Shown here: piece by piece, positions 17,735 to 26,249 of the stretch
How the letters are laid out: each line of letters begins with the position of its first letter
How positions within the stretch are numbered: the first letter of the stretch is position 1
Assembly: GCF_020911925.1 (NCBI RefSeq)
Contig: NZ_CP087134.1
Span: 2,666,001-2,730,000, forward strand
DNA: 64,000 nt
Direction: 5' to 3'
Origin: Flavobacterium cupriresistens
GTDB taxonomy: Bacteria > Bacteroidota > Bacteroidia > Flavobacteriales > Flavobacteriaceae
Notes under the pieces: model-generated
The model's input: only the letters and a program-made list of their open reading frames with translations
Databases searched by the model: none
Told to the model about the DNA's origin: nothing
Position numbers and translations under genes: made by a program

Positions 17735-19131
17735 AGAAGATAGGGTTAATTTTAATAATGCTTTTTCAGTTTTCCTCTTTTTCTCAGAACAAAGAAGTAC
17801 TGTATAATTTCACCTCCATTCCGCAATCATCACTTGTAAATCCGGGTGCTGATGTCTCATACAAATTTTATTTTGGAGTTCCGTTATTGTCCGGAGTTTC
17901 TGCTAATATAGGATCAAAGAGCTTTTCGGCCTATGATTTATTCGCTGATAATGGAGTTGATTTTAATGATAAAGTCCGAAGCATCGTAAACCGATCATCG
18001 AATACGGATAAAACACATATCAATCAACAGCTCGAAGTATTCTCAGGAGGTTTTAGAGTGGGAGACAGGGACAGTAAATCGTATGTTTCGTTTGGAGTGT
18101 ATCAGGAATTTGATTTCTTGATGTATTTCCCCAAAGATGTAGCTGTTTTGGCATTAGACGGAAATCGGAATCATATTGGAAAATCATTCAATTTAGGAGA
18201 TTTAAATCTTAAAGCAGAAGTACTTTCTGTTTTTCACATCGGATTTCATAAAAAGGTAAGTGAGAAGTTAGTTCTTGGTGGCCGTGCTAAAATTTATTCA
18301 AGTGGTGCCAACATAACAGCGACAAAGAATTCGGGTTATATTTACACCGGACAAAATGCCGGAACACCCAATTTTTACAATCAGGCTATTTCCTCCAACC
18401 TCGAAATCAGAACTGCAGGAATTGCTACTTTTAGAGAAGACGACTATAATGGAAATATAGCAAGCGATCTTGCCCGAAATACCTTTCTTGACGGAAGTTT
18501 AGGCCTCGGTTTCGATGCCGGACTTACGTATTATTTTAAAGAAAACCTTCAATTTACAGCGAGTGTTGTGGATGTCGGTTTTATTAAACAATCCAAAGAT
18601 GTTCAGACTTATACGTACAAAGGATTTTACAAGTATGATGGTGTAAATCCTATTTTTTCGGGTACTAATGACCCTGAAAATGCTTTTGATGAGTTCAAAA
18701 AAGCCATTCCACGCGATACACTTTATTCGAAATACACCACTTGGAGACCGGTTAAATTTTATTCCTCTATGCAGTATTCGTTCGGAGAATCCCGCTCAGA
18801 TGAGGATTGTAATTGTAAAGGAAGCGTGGGGAGAAAATATGTAAACGCCGTGGGAGGTCAGTTGTTTATGATGTCAATGCCAAAAGCTCCTTTTGCTGCT
18901 TTTACCGCTTTTTATCAACGTAGTATTTTTGAAAAACTGGATGCAAAAGTTACGTATACATTTGATACTTTTTCTAAGAAAAATATCGGTTTAGGACTTT
19001 CGGGAACAATCGGAAAATTTAATCTTTATGCTCTTGTTAATAATGTTTTGGAATATAAAGATGTTACAAAAGCCAAAAGTCTGGCATTTCAATTCGGATT
19101 TAATTTTGTTTTTCAGGATAGTGATGAATGA
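17731..19131 (+). CDS. DUF5723 family outer-membrane-type protein
   Basis: A 466-residue protein with a signal peptide (residues 1-18, ending SFSQ) and alternating hydrophobic/aromatic strands throughout, as in a beta-barrel. The opening SLVNPGADVSYKFYFGVPLLSGV and later HIGFHKKVSEKLVLGGRAKIYSSG and LGFDAGLTYYFKENLQFTASVVDVGF are characteristic of DUF5723/PorV-like outer-membrane families. It probably forms an outer-membrane barrel together with the upstream lipoprotein. The role is unknown. Confidence 0.8.
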   Translation: MKKIGLILIMLFQFSSFSQNKEVLYNFTSIPQSSLVNPGADVSYKFYFGVPLLSGVSANIGSKSFSAYDLFADNGVDFNDKVRSIVNRSSNTDKTHINQQLEVFSGGFRVGDRDSKSYVSFGVYQEFDFLMYFPKDVAVLALDGNRNHIGKSFNLGDLNLKAEVLSVFHIGFHKKVSEKLVLGGRAKIYSSGANITATKNSGYIYTGQNAGTPNFYNQAISSNLEIRTAGIATFREDDYNGNIASDLARNTFLDGSLGLGFDAGLTYYFKENLQFTASVVDVGFIKQSKDVQTYTYKGFYKYDGVNPIFSGTNDPENAFDEFKKAIPRDTLYSKYTTWRPVKFYSSMQYSFGESRSDEDCNCKGSVGRKYVNAVGGQLFMMSMPKAPFAAFTAFYQRSIFEKLDAKVTYTFDTFSKKNIGLGLSGTIGKFNLYALVNNVLEYKDVTKAKSLAFQFGFNFVFQDSDE

Positions 19132-19154
19132 TGTGTTTTACTGTGATGTGTTTT

Positions 19155-19274
19155 AACCATATAAGTGATATAAGTTCATATAATAGCTTGGCTTAATTGG
19201 TGCGAATAGGAGTTTTTTTTAGTTCATTTTAGAGAAAAGCAAAATTTAAATGAACTTATGTTACTTATATGGTT
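19155..19274. repeat. Inverted-repeat element, copy 1
   Basis: The left arm at 19155-19183 (accatataagtgatataag...) is the imperfect inverse of the right arm at 19245-19274 (...gttacttatatggtt), around a 60-base interior with a T8 run. Copies 1 to 3 lie in a 204-205-bp tandem repeat. Confidence 0.8.
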
Positions 19275-19359
19275 CAAAAATTTAAGTTACCTATTTCGTT
19301 TGTGTTATTCTTTGCATTGGCTATGATTGAATAAATAGGAATGTTATAATGCTATATTT

Positions 19360-19479
19360 AACCTTATAAGTGATATAAGTTCATATAATAGCTTGGCTTA
19401 ATTGGTGCGAATAGGAGTTTTTTTTAGTTCATTTTAGAAAAAAGCAAAATTTAAATGAACTTATGTTACTTATATGGTT
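19360..19479. repeat. Inverted-repeat element, copy 2
   Basis: Nearly identical to copy 1 and 205 bases further on; the left arm begins aaccttataag. The spacer between copies (including tatttcgtttgtgttattct) is repeated too. Confidence 0.8.
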
Positions 19480-19563
19480 CAAAATTTAAGTCACCTATTT
19501 CGTTTGTGTTATTCTTTGCATTGGCTATGATTGAATAAATTTGAATGTTATAATGCTATATTT

Positions 19564-19682
19564 AACCATATAAGTGATATAAGTTCATATAATAGCTTGG
19601 CTTAATTGGTGCGAATAGGAGTTTTTTTTAGTTCATTTTAAAGAAAGCAAAATTTAAATGAGCTTACATTACTTATATGGTT
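19564..19682. repeat. Inverted-repeat element, copy 3
   Basis: Lies 204 bases after copy 2. The right arm differs slightly (gagcttacattacttatatg). Confidence 0.8.
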
Positions 19683-19696
19683 TAAAAAATTAAGTC

Positions 19697-19814
19697 ACCA
19701 TAAGTAATGTAAATTCATATAATAGCTTGTCTTAATTGGTTCAGATTAGAGTTTTTTTTTAGTTCATTTTAAAAGGAAGCAAAATTTAAATGAACTTATA
19801 TTACTTATATGGTT
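19697..19814. repeat. Inverted-repeat element, copy 4 (diverged)
   Basis: Follows copy 3 by only 14 bases, without the usual spacer. Arms are accataagtaatgtaaattc and the complementary aacttatattacttatatgg. More substitutions than copies 1-3, but compensating changes in both arms keep the stem. Confidence 0.75.
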
Positions 19815-19969
19815 CAAAAAAAATAAGTTATTTATCTCGTCTTTGTGTCATTCTTTACGCTAGCATTAGCGGTGTTATAATACAGAATCTAGTACTTTTT
19901 CTTTGTAAGTTCTTTCTTGTAAATTAAATTTTATGAATAAGTTAGTGAACAAGTTTCCAATTTATTCAC

Positions 19970-19977
19970 TATATTTG
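19970..19977 (+). promoter_or_regulatory. -7 box for guaB
   Basis: TATATTTG followed by CAC is a perfect TAnnTTTG, 26 bases before the guaB ATG. No clear TTG upstream. Confidence 0.55.
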
Positions 19978-20003
19978 CACGCAATTCAACTAGAAATTGC
20001 AAC

Positions 20004-21476
20004 ATGATAGCACACAACTCCAAGATTATCGGCGAAGGTTTAACTTATGACGATGTATTATTAGTACCTAACTACTCGAATGTGCTTCCACGCGAAGTGA
20101 GCATCAAATCAAAATTTTCAAGAAACATTACATTAAACGTTCCAATAGTATCAGCTGCTATGGATACCGTTACCGAAAGTGCAATGGCAATCGCTATGGC
20201 GCAGGAAGGCGGAATTGGTGTTTTGCATAAAAATATGACGATTGAGCAGCAAGCTGCAAAGGTTAGAAAAGTAAAACGTGCTGAAGCAGGTATGATTATC
20301 GATCCGGTAACTTTACCGTTGACTTCAACAATTGCAGATGCAAAAAATGCAATGAAAGAATTCGGAATTGGTGGAATCCCAATTGTTGATGAGAATAAAA
20401 TTTTAAAAGGGATCGTTACAAACCGTGATTTGCGTTTTGAGAAAAATGGTGCCAAGCCTATTGTTGAGGTAATGACAAGTACAAACTTGGTTACCGTTGC
20501 AGAAGGAACTTCATTAGAGCAGGCAGAAGTAGTTTTACAAGGCCACAAAATCGAAAAATTACCGGTTGTAAATGATAAATACGAATTAGTTGGTTTAATA
20601 ACTTTTAGAGATATTACCAAACTAACTCAAAAACCAATCGCAAACAAAGACGTTTTTGGACGTTTAAGAGTTGCTGCTGCAATTGGAGTTACAGGAGATG
20701 CCGTTCAAAGAGCAGAAGCTTTGGTTGCTGCAGGAGTAGACGCTATTATCATCGATACCGCTCACGGACATACAGAAGGTGTTGTGAATGTATTGAAAGA
20801 AGTAAAAACAAAATTCCCAAATATTGATGTAATTGTAGGTAACATCGCAACTCCCGAAGCGGCTAAATATTTAGTGGAAAATGGTGCTGATGGTGTAAAA
20901 GTTGGAATCGGACCTGGTTCTATCTGTACAACTCGTATCGTTGCCGGTGTTGGTTTCCCTCAGTTCTCTGCGGTTCTTGAAGTAGCAGCAGCTATAAAAG
21001 GAACAGGAGTTCCGGTAATTGCTGATGGTGGAATTCGTTATACAGGAGATATTCCTAAAGCTATTGCTGCCGGAGCTGACTGTGTAATGTTAGGTTCATT
21101 ATTAGCAGGAACAAAAGAATCTCCAGGAGAAACAATCATTTTCGAAGGAAGAAAATTCAAATCTTACCGTGGAATGGGTTCTGTTGAAGCTATGCAAGGT
21201 GGATCTAAAGATCGTTATTTCCAGGATGTTGAAGACGACGTTAAAAAATTAGTTCCGGAAGGAATTGTTGGTCGTGTTCCTTACAAAGGAGAATTAAACG
21301 AAAGCATGCTTCAGTTCATCGGTGGTCTTCGTGCTGGAATGGGATACTGTGGATCAAAAGATATTCCAACTTTGCAAGAGACTGGACGTTTTGTTAGAAT
21401 CACTTCTAGCGGAATCACAGAAAGTCACCCGCATAATGTTACGATTACTAAAGAAGCTCCAAATTATTCTAGATAA
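20004..21476 (+). CDS. guaB: IMP dehydrogenase
   Basis: A 490-residue enzyme that oxidises IMP to XMP, the first committed step of GMP synthesis. It has the TIM-barrel catalytic domain interrupted by two CBS domains (about residues 95-205). Visible features: [11 protein letters not shown] near the start, [11 protein letters not shown], the catalytic loop [21 protein letters not shown] and the flap with [10 protein letters not shown]. Length and domain order are standard. It has its own promoter and a strong terminator. purA, the AMP branch, is encoded 2.2 kb away on the other strand. Confidence 0.96.
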   Translation: MIAHNSKIIGEGLTYDDVLLVPNYSNVLPREVSIKSKFSRNITLNVPIVSAAMDTVTESAMAIAMAQEGGIGVLHKNMTIEQQAAKVRKVKRAEAGMIIDPVTLPLTSTIADAKNAMKEFGIGGIPIVDENKILKGIVTNRDLRFEKNGAKPIVEVMTSTNLVTVAEGTSLEQAEVVLQGHKIEKLPVVNDKYELVGLITFRDITKLTQKPIANKDVFGRLRVAAAIGVTGDAVQRAEALVAAGVDAIIIDTAHGHTEGVVNVLKEVKTKFPNIDVIVGNIATPEAAKYLVENGADGVKVGIGPGSICTTRIVAGVGFPQFSAVLEVAAAIKGTGVPVIADGGIRYTGDIPKAIAAGADCVMLGSLLAGTKESPGETIIFEGRKFKSYRGMGSVEAMQGGSKDRYFQDVEDDVKKLVPEGIVGRVPYKGELNESMLQFIGGLRAGMGYCGSKDIPTLQETGRFVRITSSGITESHPHNVTITKEAPNYSR

Positions 21477-21503
21477 TTAGAGTTTTTTTATAGAAATATA
21501 AAG

Positions 21504-21537
21504 GCTGTTTCACAATTCGTGAAACAGCTTTTTTTTT
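21504..21537 (+). terminator. Rho-independent terminator after guaB
   Basis: GCTGTTTCAC (21504-21513) pairs perfectly with GTGAAACAGC (21519-21528) around a 5-base loop, followed by nine T residues. Confidence 0.88.
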
Positions 21538-21744
21538 GTCATTTCGAGCGAAGTCGAGAAATCACACAAGAAACTCCGCAAACCTTTTCCATAACTTTGT
21601 CATTCTGAGGAACGAAGAATCTTCACAAGAAACTCCGCAAAGTAAAGCTCAAGACAATTGATTCAGCGAACGAAGATTCTTCGTTCCTCAGAATGACAAA
21701 CTGGGTGTGAGCTGCGTGTGTGATTTCTCATGCTTCGAAATGAC
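21538..21744. repeat. Nested palindromic repeat downstream of guaB
   Basis: Outer arms: gtcatttcgagcgaagtcga from 21538, against a region ending at 21744 with cttcgaaatgac. Inner arms: 26 perfectly paired bases at 21599-21624 and 21672-21697 (gtcattctgaggaacgaaga and its inverse). The outer arms belong to the same superfamily as the units at 7778-8600. Together with 21745-21879 it fills a gene-free gap in which I see no coding sequence. Confidence 0.75.
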
Positions 21745-21879
21745 AAGTTTATAATTGCCTTTTGAGGATGACCATGAGATAACAGGGTTTTATGAAAAGT
21801 AATAAAAACTTTGCGACGCTGCGACTTTACGAGAAATCAATGTTCAAACTTAAAAAAATACAATTCTCCTAGAAAAAAA

Positions 21880-22743
21880 TTATTGAGCTATTTCTCGAAC
21901 TTTTTGATTGTCTAAAATACTCTTTAAAAAAGGTTCAACTTGTTTGTCTATATCTGACTCCGAAATTTTCAATGTTTTCGGATCATGAACCAATTCGAAC
22001 CAGGGTTTTGGTCCGTCAAACGGATAATTGCCAAAAACAATAACCGGAGTTCCTTTTACTTTTACATTTTCGCTGTCTTTCAAAATCCATTCGTCTGCCC
22101 ATTTGTATAGATATTTAGCATCCTTTTCAAGAAGTCTTAAGCAAGAATGAGAGGCAGGATAACCCGGTAATTCGTATTGATGAAAACCAACTCCCAGTTT
22201 ATTTTCGATATTAAAATTCCATTTTAAGTCCCATTCATCATTAAAAGTACTGGTTGTTTTTTCAGCTTTCCAATTGGTGAAAAATAAACCGGTTGGTGTT
22301 GGATCTTTTTTTCTTCCCATATTGGTTGGACCGGTATAAACCAATTCGCCGTTTTCATAAGCGGCAAATGCCTGAGCCGGATAAGAGAAAATCAGGACTT
22401 TTGAAACGTTTTCTAAAGAAGCAACATGCAACGGAAAGGGGAGGTAATAAACCAAATCACCGCTAAAATCAGTTGGGACAATAATAGAGTCCATTTTGGT
22501 AAGGTTGGCCTTGTCAGTTCGGTTTACGGCGCAAGCAATACTTAACTTACTGCTGTCGGTCTTGTTTGTTTTTAACCATTCTTTGGTGTTTTCAAAGTGG
22601 TAGGAAACTGAAGATTCAGGTTTTTTATATGTTATCGTTTTCTTCTCTTTAATTGTAGTTTTGGTAGTGCGTTCGTTTTTACAAGAAAATAAAATCAAGA
22701 GGATTAAAATCAGAACGAATGGGGTGTTGTGTAACTTTTTCAT
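21880..22743 (-). CDS. L,D-transpeptidase (YkuD) lipoprotein
   Basis: A 287-residue lipoprotein (lipobox ILFSC, Cys21) with a YkuD catalytic domain in its C-terminal half. The motif is GFHQYELPGYPASHSCLRLL, with His188, His199 and the nucleophile Cys201 in the family SHxCxRL pattern. L,D-transpeptidases make 3-3 cross-links in peptidoglycan or attach proteins to it. The lipid anchor places it at a membrane facing the periplasm. The segment KVLIFSYPAQAFAAYENGEL precedes the active site as in other YkuD domains. It is monocistronic. Confidence 0.87.
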   Translation of the reverse strand: MKKLHNTPFVLILILLILFSCKNERTTKTTIKEKKTITYKKPESSVSYHFENTKEWLKTNKTDSSKLSIACAVNRTDKANLTKMDSIIVPTDFSGDLVYYLPFPLHVASLENVSKVLIFSYPAQAFAAYENGELVYTGPTNMGRKKDPTPTGLFFTNWKAEKTTSTFNDEWDLKWNFNIENKLGVGFHQYELPGYPASHSCLRLLEKDAKYLYKWADEWILKDSENVKVKGTPVIVFGNYPFDGPKPWFELVHDPKTLKISESDIDKQVEPFLKSILDNQKVREIAQ

Positions 22744-23022
22744 ACAGAATATTTTAGAGTACTAAAGTTCTGTTTTTAATGCCGGAATTAATTACACAAT
22801 TCCTGAAATAGTTTATTTGATTTGCATTTTTCTAAGATTTTTTTGAATCATAGAAAAGGTATTTTATATGTGTGTTCTCTCCTGCAAGGTCTTTTTGGTG
22901 CAGGTGTAAAGCGTAAATAAGGATGCCTACAAGGTCAAAAAAGACCTTGCGGGAAAACTATAATGTATAAAATGTTAGCTCCAGATCTATGTCTCTATGT
23001 GTTAAATAAATAGGTATAAATA
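22744..23022. repeat. Intergenic gap with a ctgcaaggtc palindrome
   Basis: At 22880-22954 cctgcaaggtctttttgg is mirrored by caaaaaagaccttgcggg, the second copy of the family seen at 5877-5953. No gene or clear promoter is visible. Confidence 0.6.
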
Positions 23023-23604
23023 CTAAATTAACCCTTTTATCTTAGCATGTTGTAGTAAAAGAATCGTTTTGGCATCCAAAATTTCACCAGATTCGATCAT
23101 TTTGTAAGCTTCATCAAAAGTATATTCTAAAACTTCAATATTTTCTTGTTCGTGGTCCAGTCCGCCACCTTCGTTTGTTTTCATGGTCTCGTCATATTCA
23201 CCTGTAAAGAGGTATAATATTTCCGTAACTGAGCCTGGTGACATATAAGTTTCTATCACTTTTTCTACTTTGCTTAATCGGTATCCGGTTTCTTCTTCGG
23301 TTTCGCGAATGATGGCTGCTTCTGCATTTTCCTGATCCAAAAGTCCGGCGCAAACTTCGATCATCATTCCGGTCTTATTTCCGTTAAGGAAAGTTGGCAT
23401 GCGGAATTGTCTCGTTAGCACTACCGTTTTCTTTGTTCTGTTATAAAGTAAAATGGCAGCTCCGTTCCCGCGATCGTAGACTTCACGGATGTGGGATTCT
23501 GTTTCTTTATTTCCTAATTGATAATCAAAAGTTACTTTGTTTAAAGTATACCAATTGTCTGATAATAATTTAGTTTCTGTTATTTTAATTTTAGGATTTG
23601 TCAT
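23023..23604 (-). CDS. Nudix hydrolase, NudK-like (GDP-mannose/ADP-sugar pyrophosphatase)
   Basis: A 193-residue Nudix enzyme closest in layout to E. coli NudK, which hydrolyses GDP-mannose. Family segments are present: LLSDNWYTLNKVTFDY at the start, RGNGAAILLYN, LTRQFRMPT and EVCAGLLDQENAEAA leading into RETEEETGY. The Nudix box is slightly off: where NudK has the first Glu (seven residues before the REx2EE part) this protein has Asn, with a Glu one residue earlier. The catalytic REx2EExG part is intact, so activity is likely. It lies 57 bases beyond the purA stop but after a terminator, so it is probably transcribed separately. Confidence 0.82.
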   Translation of the reverse strand: MTNPKIKITETKLLSDNWYTLNKVTFDYQLGNKETESHIREVYDRGNGAAILLYNRTKKTVVLTRQFRMPTFLNGNKTGMMIEVCAGLLDQENAEAAIIRETEEETGYRLSKVEKVIETYMSPGSVTEILYLFTGEYDETMKTNEGGGLDHEQENIEVLEYTFDEAYKMIESGEILDAKTILLLQHAKIKGLI

Positions 23605-23623
23605 AGGAAAAAATGTTTTGCAT

Positions 23624-23653
23624 AAAAAAAACGCTCTGATGATCAGAGCGTTT
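23624..23653 (-). terminator. Rho-independent terminator after purA
   Basis: An 11-base perfect stem (23629-23639 with 23643-23653) and 3-base loop precede a run of T residues on the minus strand. It lies 8 bases past the purA stop. Confidence 0.88.
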
Positions 23654-23661
23654 AGTATTAA

Positions 23662-24933
23662 TTATTTCGTTATTGTTTGCTTTCTGTCTGGCCCAACCGA
23701 TACAATTTTGATTGGCACTCCAACTTCTGCTTCAATAAATTCGATATATTCTTTTAGCTCAATTGGCAATTGATCGTAAGTTGTCATTCCAGTTAAGTCA
23801 GCTTGCCATCCTTTGAACTCTTTGTAAACCGGAGTTACATTTTCCGGCTCGATGTTGTAAGGAAAGTGAGAAATGTTTTCTCCTTTGTAGTTGTACTCCG
23901 TACATACTTTTAAGGTCTCAAATCCTGAAAGAACATCGCCTTTCATCATCATTAATTGAGTTACACCATTTACCTGAACAGCATATTTTAAAGCTACTAA
24001 ATCTAACCATCCACAACGTCTTTGTCTTCCTGTTACAGAACCAAATTCGTTACCAACTCTTGCCATAGTGGCACCAACTTCGTCAAAAAGTTCTGTTGGG
24101 AATGGACCACTACCTACACGTGTAACGTAAGCTTTGAAGATTCCGTATACTTCTTTGATTTTGTTAGGAGCAATTCCTAAACCAGTACAAGCCCCGGCTG
24201 CAGTAGTGTTTGAAGATGTTACGAAAGGATAAGTTCCGAAATCAACATCTAACAAAGAACCTTGAGCTCCTTCGCATAGAATAGATTTACCTGCTTTTTG
24301 AGCTTGGTACATGTATTCTTCGCTGTCAATAAAATCTAATTTTTTTAATTCTTCAATAGCTTCGAAAAACTCTTTTTCAAGTTCGTCTAAGTTATATTGG
24401 ATCGCAACATCATAAAAAGCAATCATTGCTTCATGTTTGTCTGCTAATGCTCTGTATCTTTCTTTGAAATCTTCTAATTCGATATCTCCAACGCGCAATC
24501 CGTTTCTACCGGTTTTGTCCATATAAGTTGGGCCAATTCCTTTAAGTGTAGAACCGATTTTTGCTTTTCCTTTTGATGCTTCTGAAGCGGCATCTAGCAA
24601 ACGGTGTGTTGGTAAAATTAAATGTGCTTTTCTTGAAATGATCAATTTAGATTTAATATCAAGATTAAATTTTGCTAAACCTTCGATTTCTTTTTGAAAA
24701 ACTACCGGATCTATTACAACACCATTTCCAATGATGTTTACTGATTTTTTATGAAAAATCCCGGAAGGAATGGTTCTTAATACATGTTTGATTCCGTCAA
24801 ATTCTAATGTATGTCCTGCATTTGGTCCTCCTTGAAAACGTGCAATAATATCATAATTAGAGGTAAGAACGTCAACAATTTTTCCTTTACCTTCATCTCC
24901 CCATTGTAATCCTAGTAATAAGTCTACGGTCAT
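23662..24933 (-). CDS. purA: Adenylosuccinate synthetase
   Basis: A 423-residue GTP-dependent enzyme that joins IMP and aspartate to give adenylosuccinate, the first step of AMP synthesis. The GTP/IMP site motif GLQWGDEGKGKIVD is at the N-terminus with its catalytic Asp, and GGPNAGHTL supplies the catalytic His. Further signatures are KGIGPTYMDKTGRNGLR, the GAQG motif (CEGAQGSLLDVDFGTYPFVTSSNT) and VTGRQRRCGWLD. Length and order are standard. The Fur-family gene lies upstream on the same strand. Confidence 0.96.
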   Translation of the reverse strand: MTVDLLLGLQWGDEGKGKIVDVLTSNYDIIARFQGGPNAGHTLEFDGIKHVLRTIPSGIFHKKSVNIIGNGVVIDPVVFQKEIEGLAKFNLDIKSKLIISRKAHLILPTHRLLDAASEASKGKAKIGSTLKGIGPTYMDKTGRNGLRVGDIELEDFKERYRALADKHEAMIAFYDVAIQYNLDELEKEFFEAIEELKKLDFIDSEEYMYQAQKAGKSILCEGAQGSLLDVDFGTYPFVTSSNTTAAGACTGLGIAPNKIKEVYGIFKAYVTRVGSGPFPTELFDEVGATMARVGNEFGSVTGRQRRCGWLDLVALKYAVQVNGVTQLMMMKGDVLSGFETLKVCTEYNYKGENISHFPYNIEPENVTPVYKEFKGWQADLTGMTTYDQLPIELKEYIEFIEAEVGVPIKIVSVGPDRKQTITK

Positions 24934-25025
24934 TCTGTTTTAATTTGCGTTGAGACAATTTAAATTGCCCTACTGATTAATGTAGTTAATTTTCTTCTTT
25001 TATTTTTAAAATAATTCCTTTCGGA

Positions 25026-25484
25026 CTATTGTTTTTGTTTTTTGTTCCCGTAGAAATACAAAGAGTGATTGGTGATCTCGATGTCAAAGATTTCTTCGAT
25101 TGTTTTTTTGATGGTTTGAATTCTTGGATCACAAAATTCGATCACTTCACCGGAATCAGTCATGATAATGTGATCGTGTTGCTTATCAAAATAAGACTTC
25201 TCATAGTAAGCCTGATTTTGCCCAAATTGATGTTTTCTAACCAAAGCGCAGTCCAACAATAACTCGATCGTGTTGTATAAAGTTGCTCTACTCACACGAT
25301 AGTTTTTGTTCTTCATTTTGATATAAAGATTTTCTATATCAAAGTGCTCTTCGCTATCGTAAATTTCCTGAAGTATAGCATAACGCTCAGGAGTTTTGCG
25401 ATGCCCTTTTTGCTCAAGATACATCGTAAAAACATTTTTTACAATTTCTTGATTTTTAGAATTGTCAGTTGAAATTAGTGTCAT
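25026..25484 (-). CDS. Fur/PerR-family metal-dependent repressor
   Basis: A 152-residue Fur-superfamily regulator. The winged helix ([20 protein letters not shown], then [22 protein letters not shown]) is followed by the dimerisation domain with the metal-binding [18 protein letters not shown]. The structural-zinc CxxC pairs of E. coli Fur are not seen, which is common in Bacteroidota members. Whether it senses iron, peroxide or zinc cannot be told. It is followed by purA after 92 bases on the same strand, which may be incidental. Confidence 0.88.
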   Translation of the reverse strand: MTLISTDNSKNQEIVKNVFTMYLEQKGHRKTPERYAILQEIYDSEEHFDIENLYIKMKNKNYRVSRATLYNTIELLLDCALVRKHQFGQNQAYYEKSYFDKQHDHIIMTDSGEVIEFCDPRIQTIKKTIEEIFDIEITNHSLYFYGNKKQKQ

Positions 25485-25491
25485 AATCTGG

Positions 25492-25499
25492 CAAAGATA
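25492..25499 (-). promoter_or_regulatory. -7 box for the Fur-family gene
   Basis: TATCTTTG on the minus strand matches TAnnTTTG, only 7 bases before the ATG. The transcript would therefore be nearly leaderless. No upstream TTG is found. Confidence 0.4.
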
Positions 25500-25668
25500 A
25501 TTTTTTATTTTAATGAATAAAAGTTTCAGGTTTAAAGTTTAACTTTCAAATCGGAGTTTATGTGTGGCAAAAGCTCTTGTTTAAGGGTTTTGCGTTACTT
25601 TTTTTTACCGGTTTAAGTTCGCTTTATTAACATATTTATTTTTATTTGAGATAATACTAACAAAATTT

Positions 25669-26211
25669 TTAGTTGGTTTTTGTCATAAACATAAACCAGT
25701 TCCATTCCCATGTTTTGCCTTTGTCGTCACTCATGGCCTGGCTCCAGATTGGCTTTTTTTTATCGCGGGCATCCCAACGGAATACCTGAATTACGTTTCG
25801 ACCTTCAAAAGTGTCTTCTGAGAAAAAGTGTCCCACATTGTCTTCAAAGGAACCGATTACAGGTTGGTCTAAAACCCCCGTTGTTGAATCGGACCAATAA
25901 ATACTCCACAATTTTGTGGCAGGATTAAACAAACGAACTGTCATTCCTTCAAATGGTTCGCCATTAAACGTGGCGAGGAAATTATCAATATTACCAATTC
26001 CGTTTAGGATCTTGTACATTTCCTGTGTGGAGGGAAATTCAATCCATTCGGTGCAATTGGCAAATCTTTTTTTTAATTTTCTGTTTTGAATAATAGATTT
26101 TCCCTGAAAAAAGTCAAAATCATGTTTTGAGGAAGTTTCAGAAGCGACAATTACGAGGCTTCCATTTGCGTCAAAATTTAATTTCGGAATTTCTAAGGAA
26201 TTATTTTTCAT
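25669..26211 (-). CDS. DUF1579-like conserved protein
   Basis: A 180-residue soluble protein without signal or membrane segment. The pattern HDFDFFQGKSIIQNRKLKKR, then CTEWIEF, LFNPATKLWSIYW, FEDNVGHFFSEDTFEGR and a closing KGKTWEWNWFMFM is shared with a widespread uncharacterised family (DUF1579-like, probably a lipocalin-type beta-barrel). It lies 38 bases downstream of the RelA/SpoT gene in the same direction. Function unknown. Confidence 0.7.
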   Translation of the reverse strand: MKNNSLEIPKLNFDANGSLVIVASETSSKHDFDFFQGKSIIQNRKLKKRFANCTEWIEFPSTQEMYKILNGIGNIDNFLATFNGEPFEGMTVRLFNPATKLWSIYWSDSTTGVLDQPVIGSFEDNVGHFFSEDTFEGRNVIQVFRWDARDKKKPIWSQAMSDDKGKTWEWNWFMFMTKTN

Positions 26212-26249
26212 CAGTATAATTTTAGTATAAATAGAGTAGGGGTATCGGT

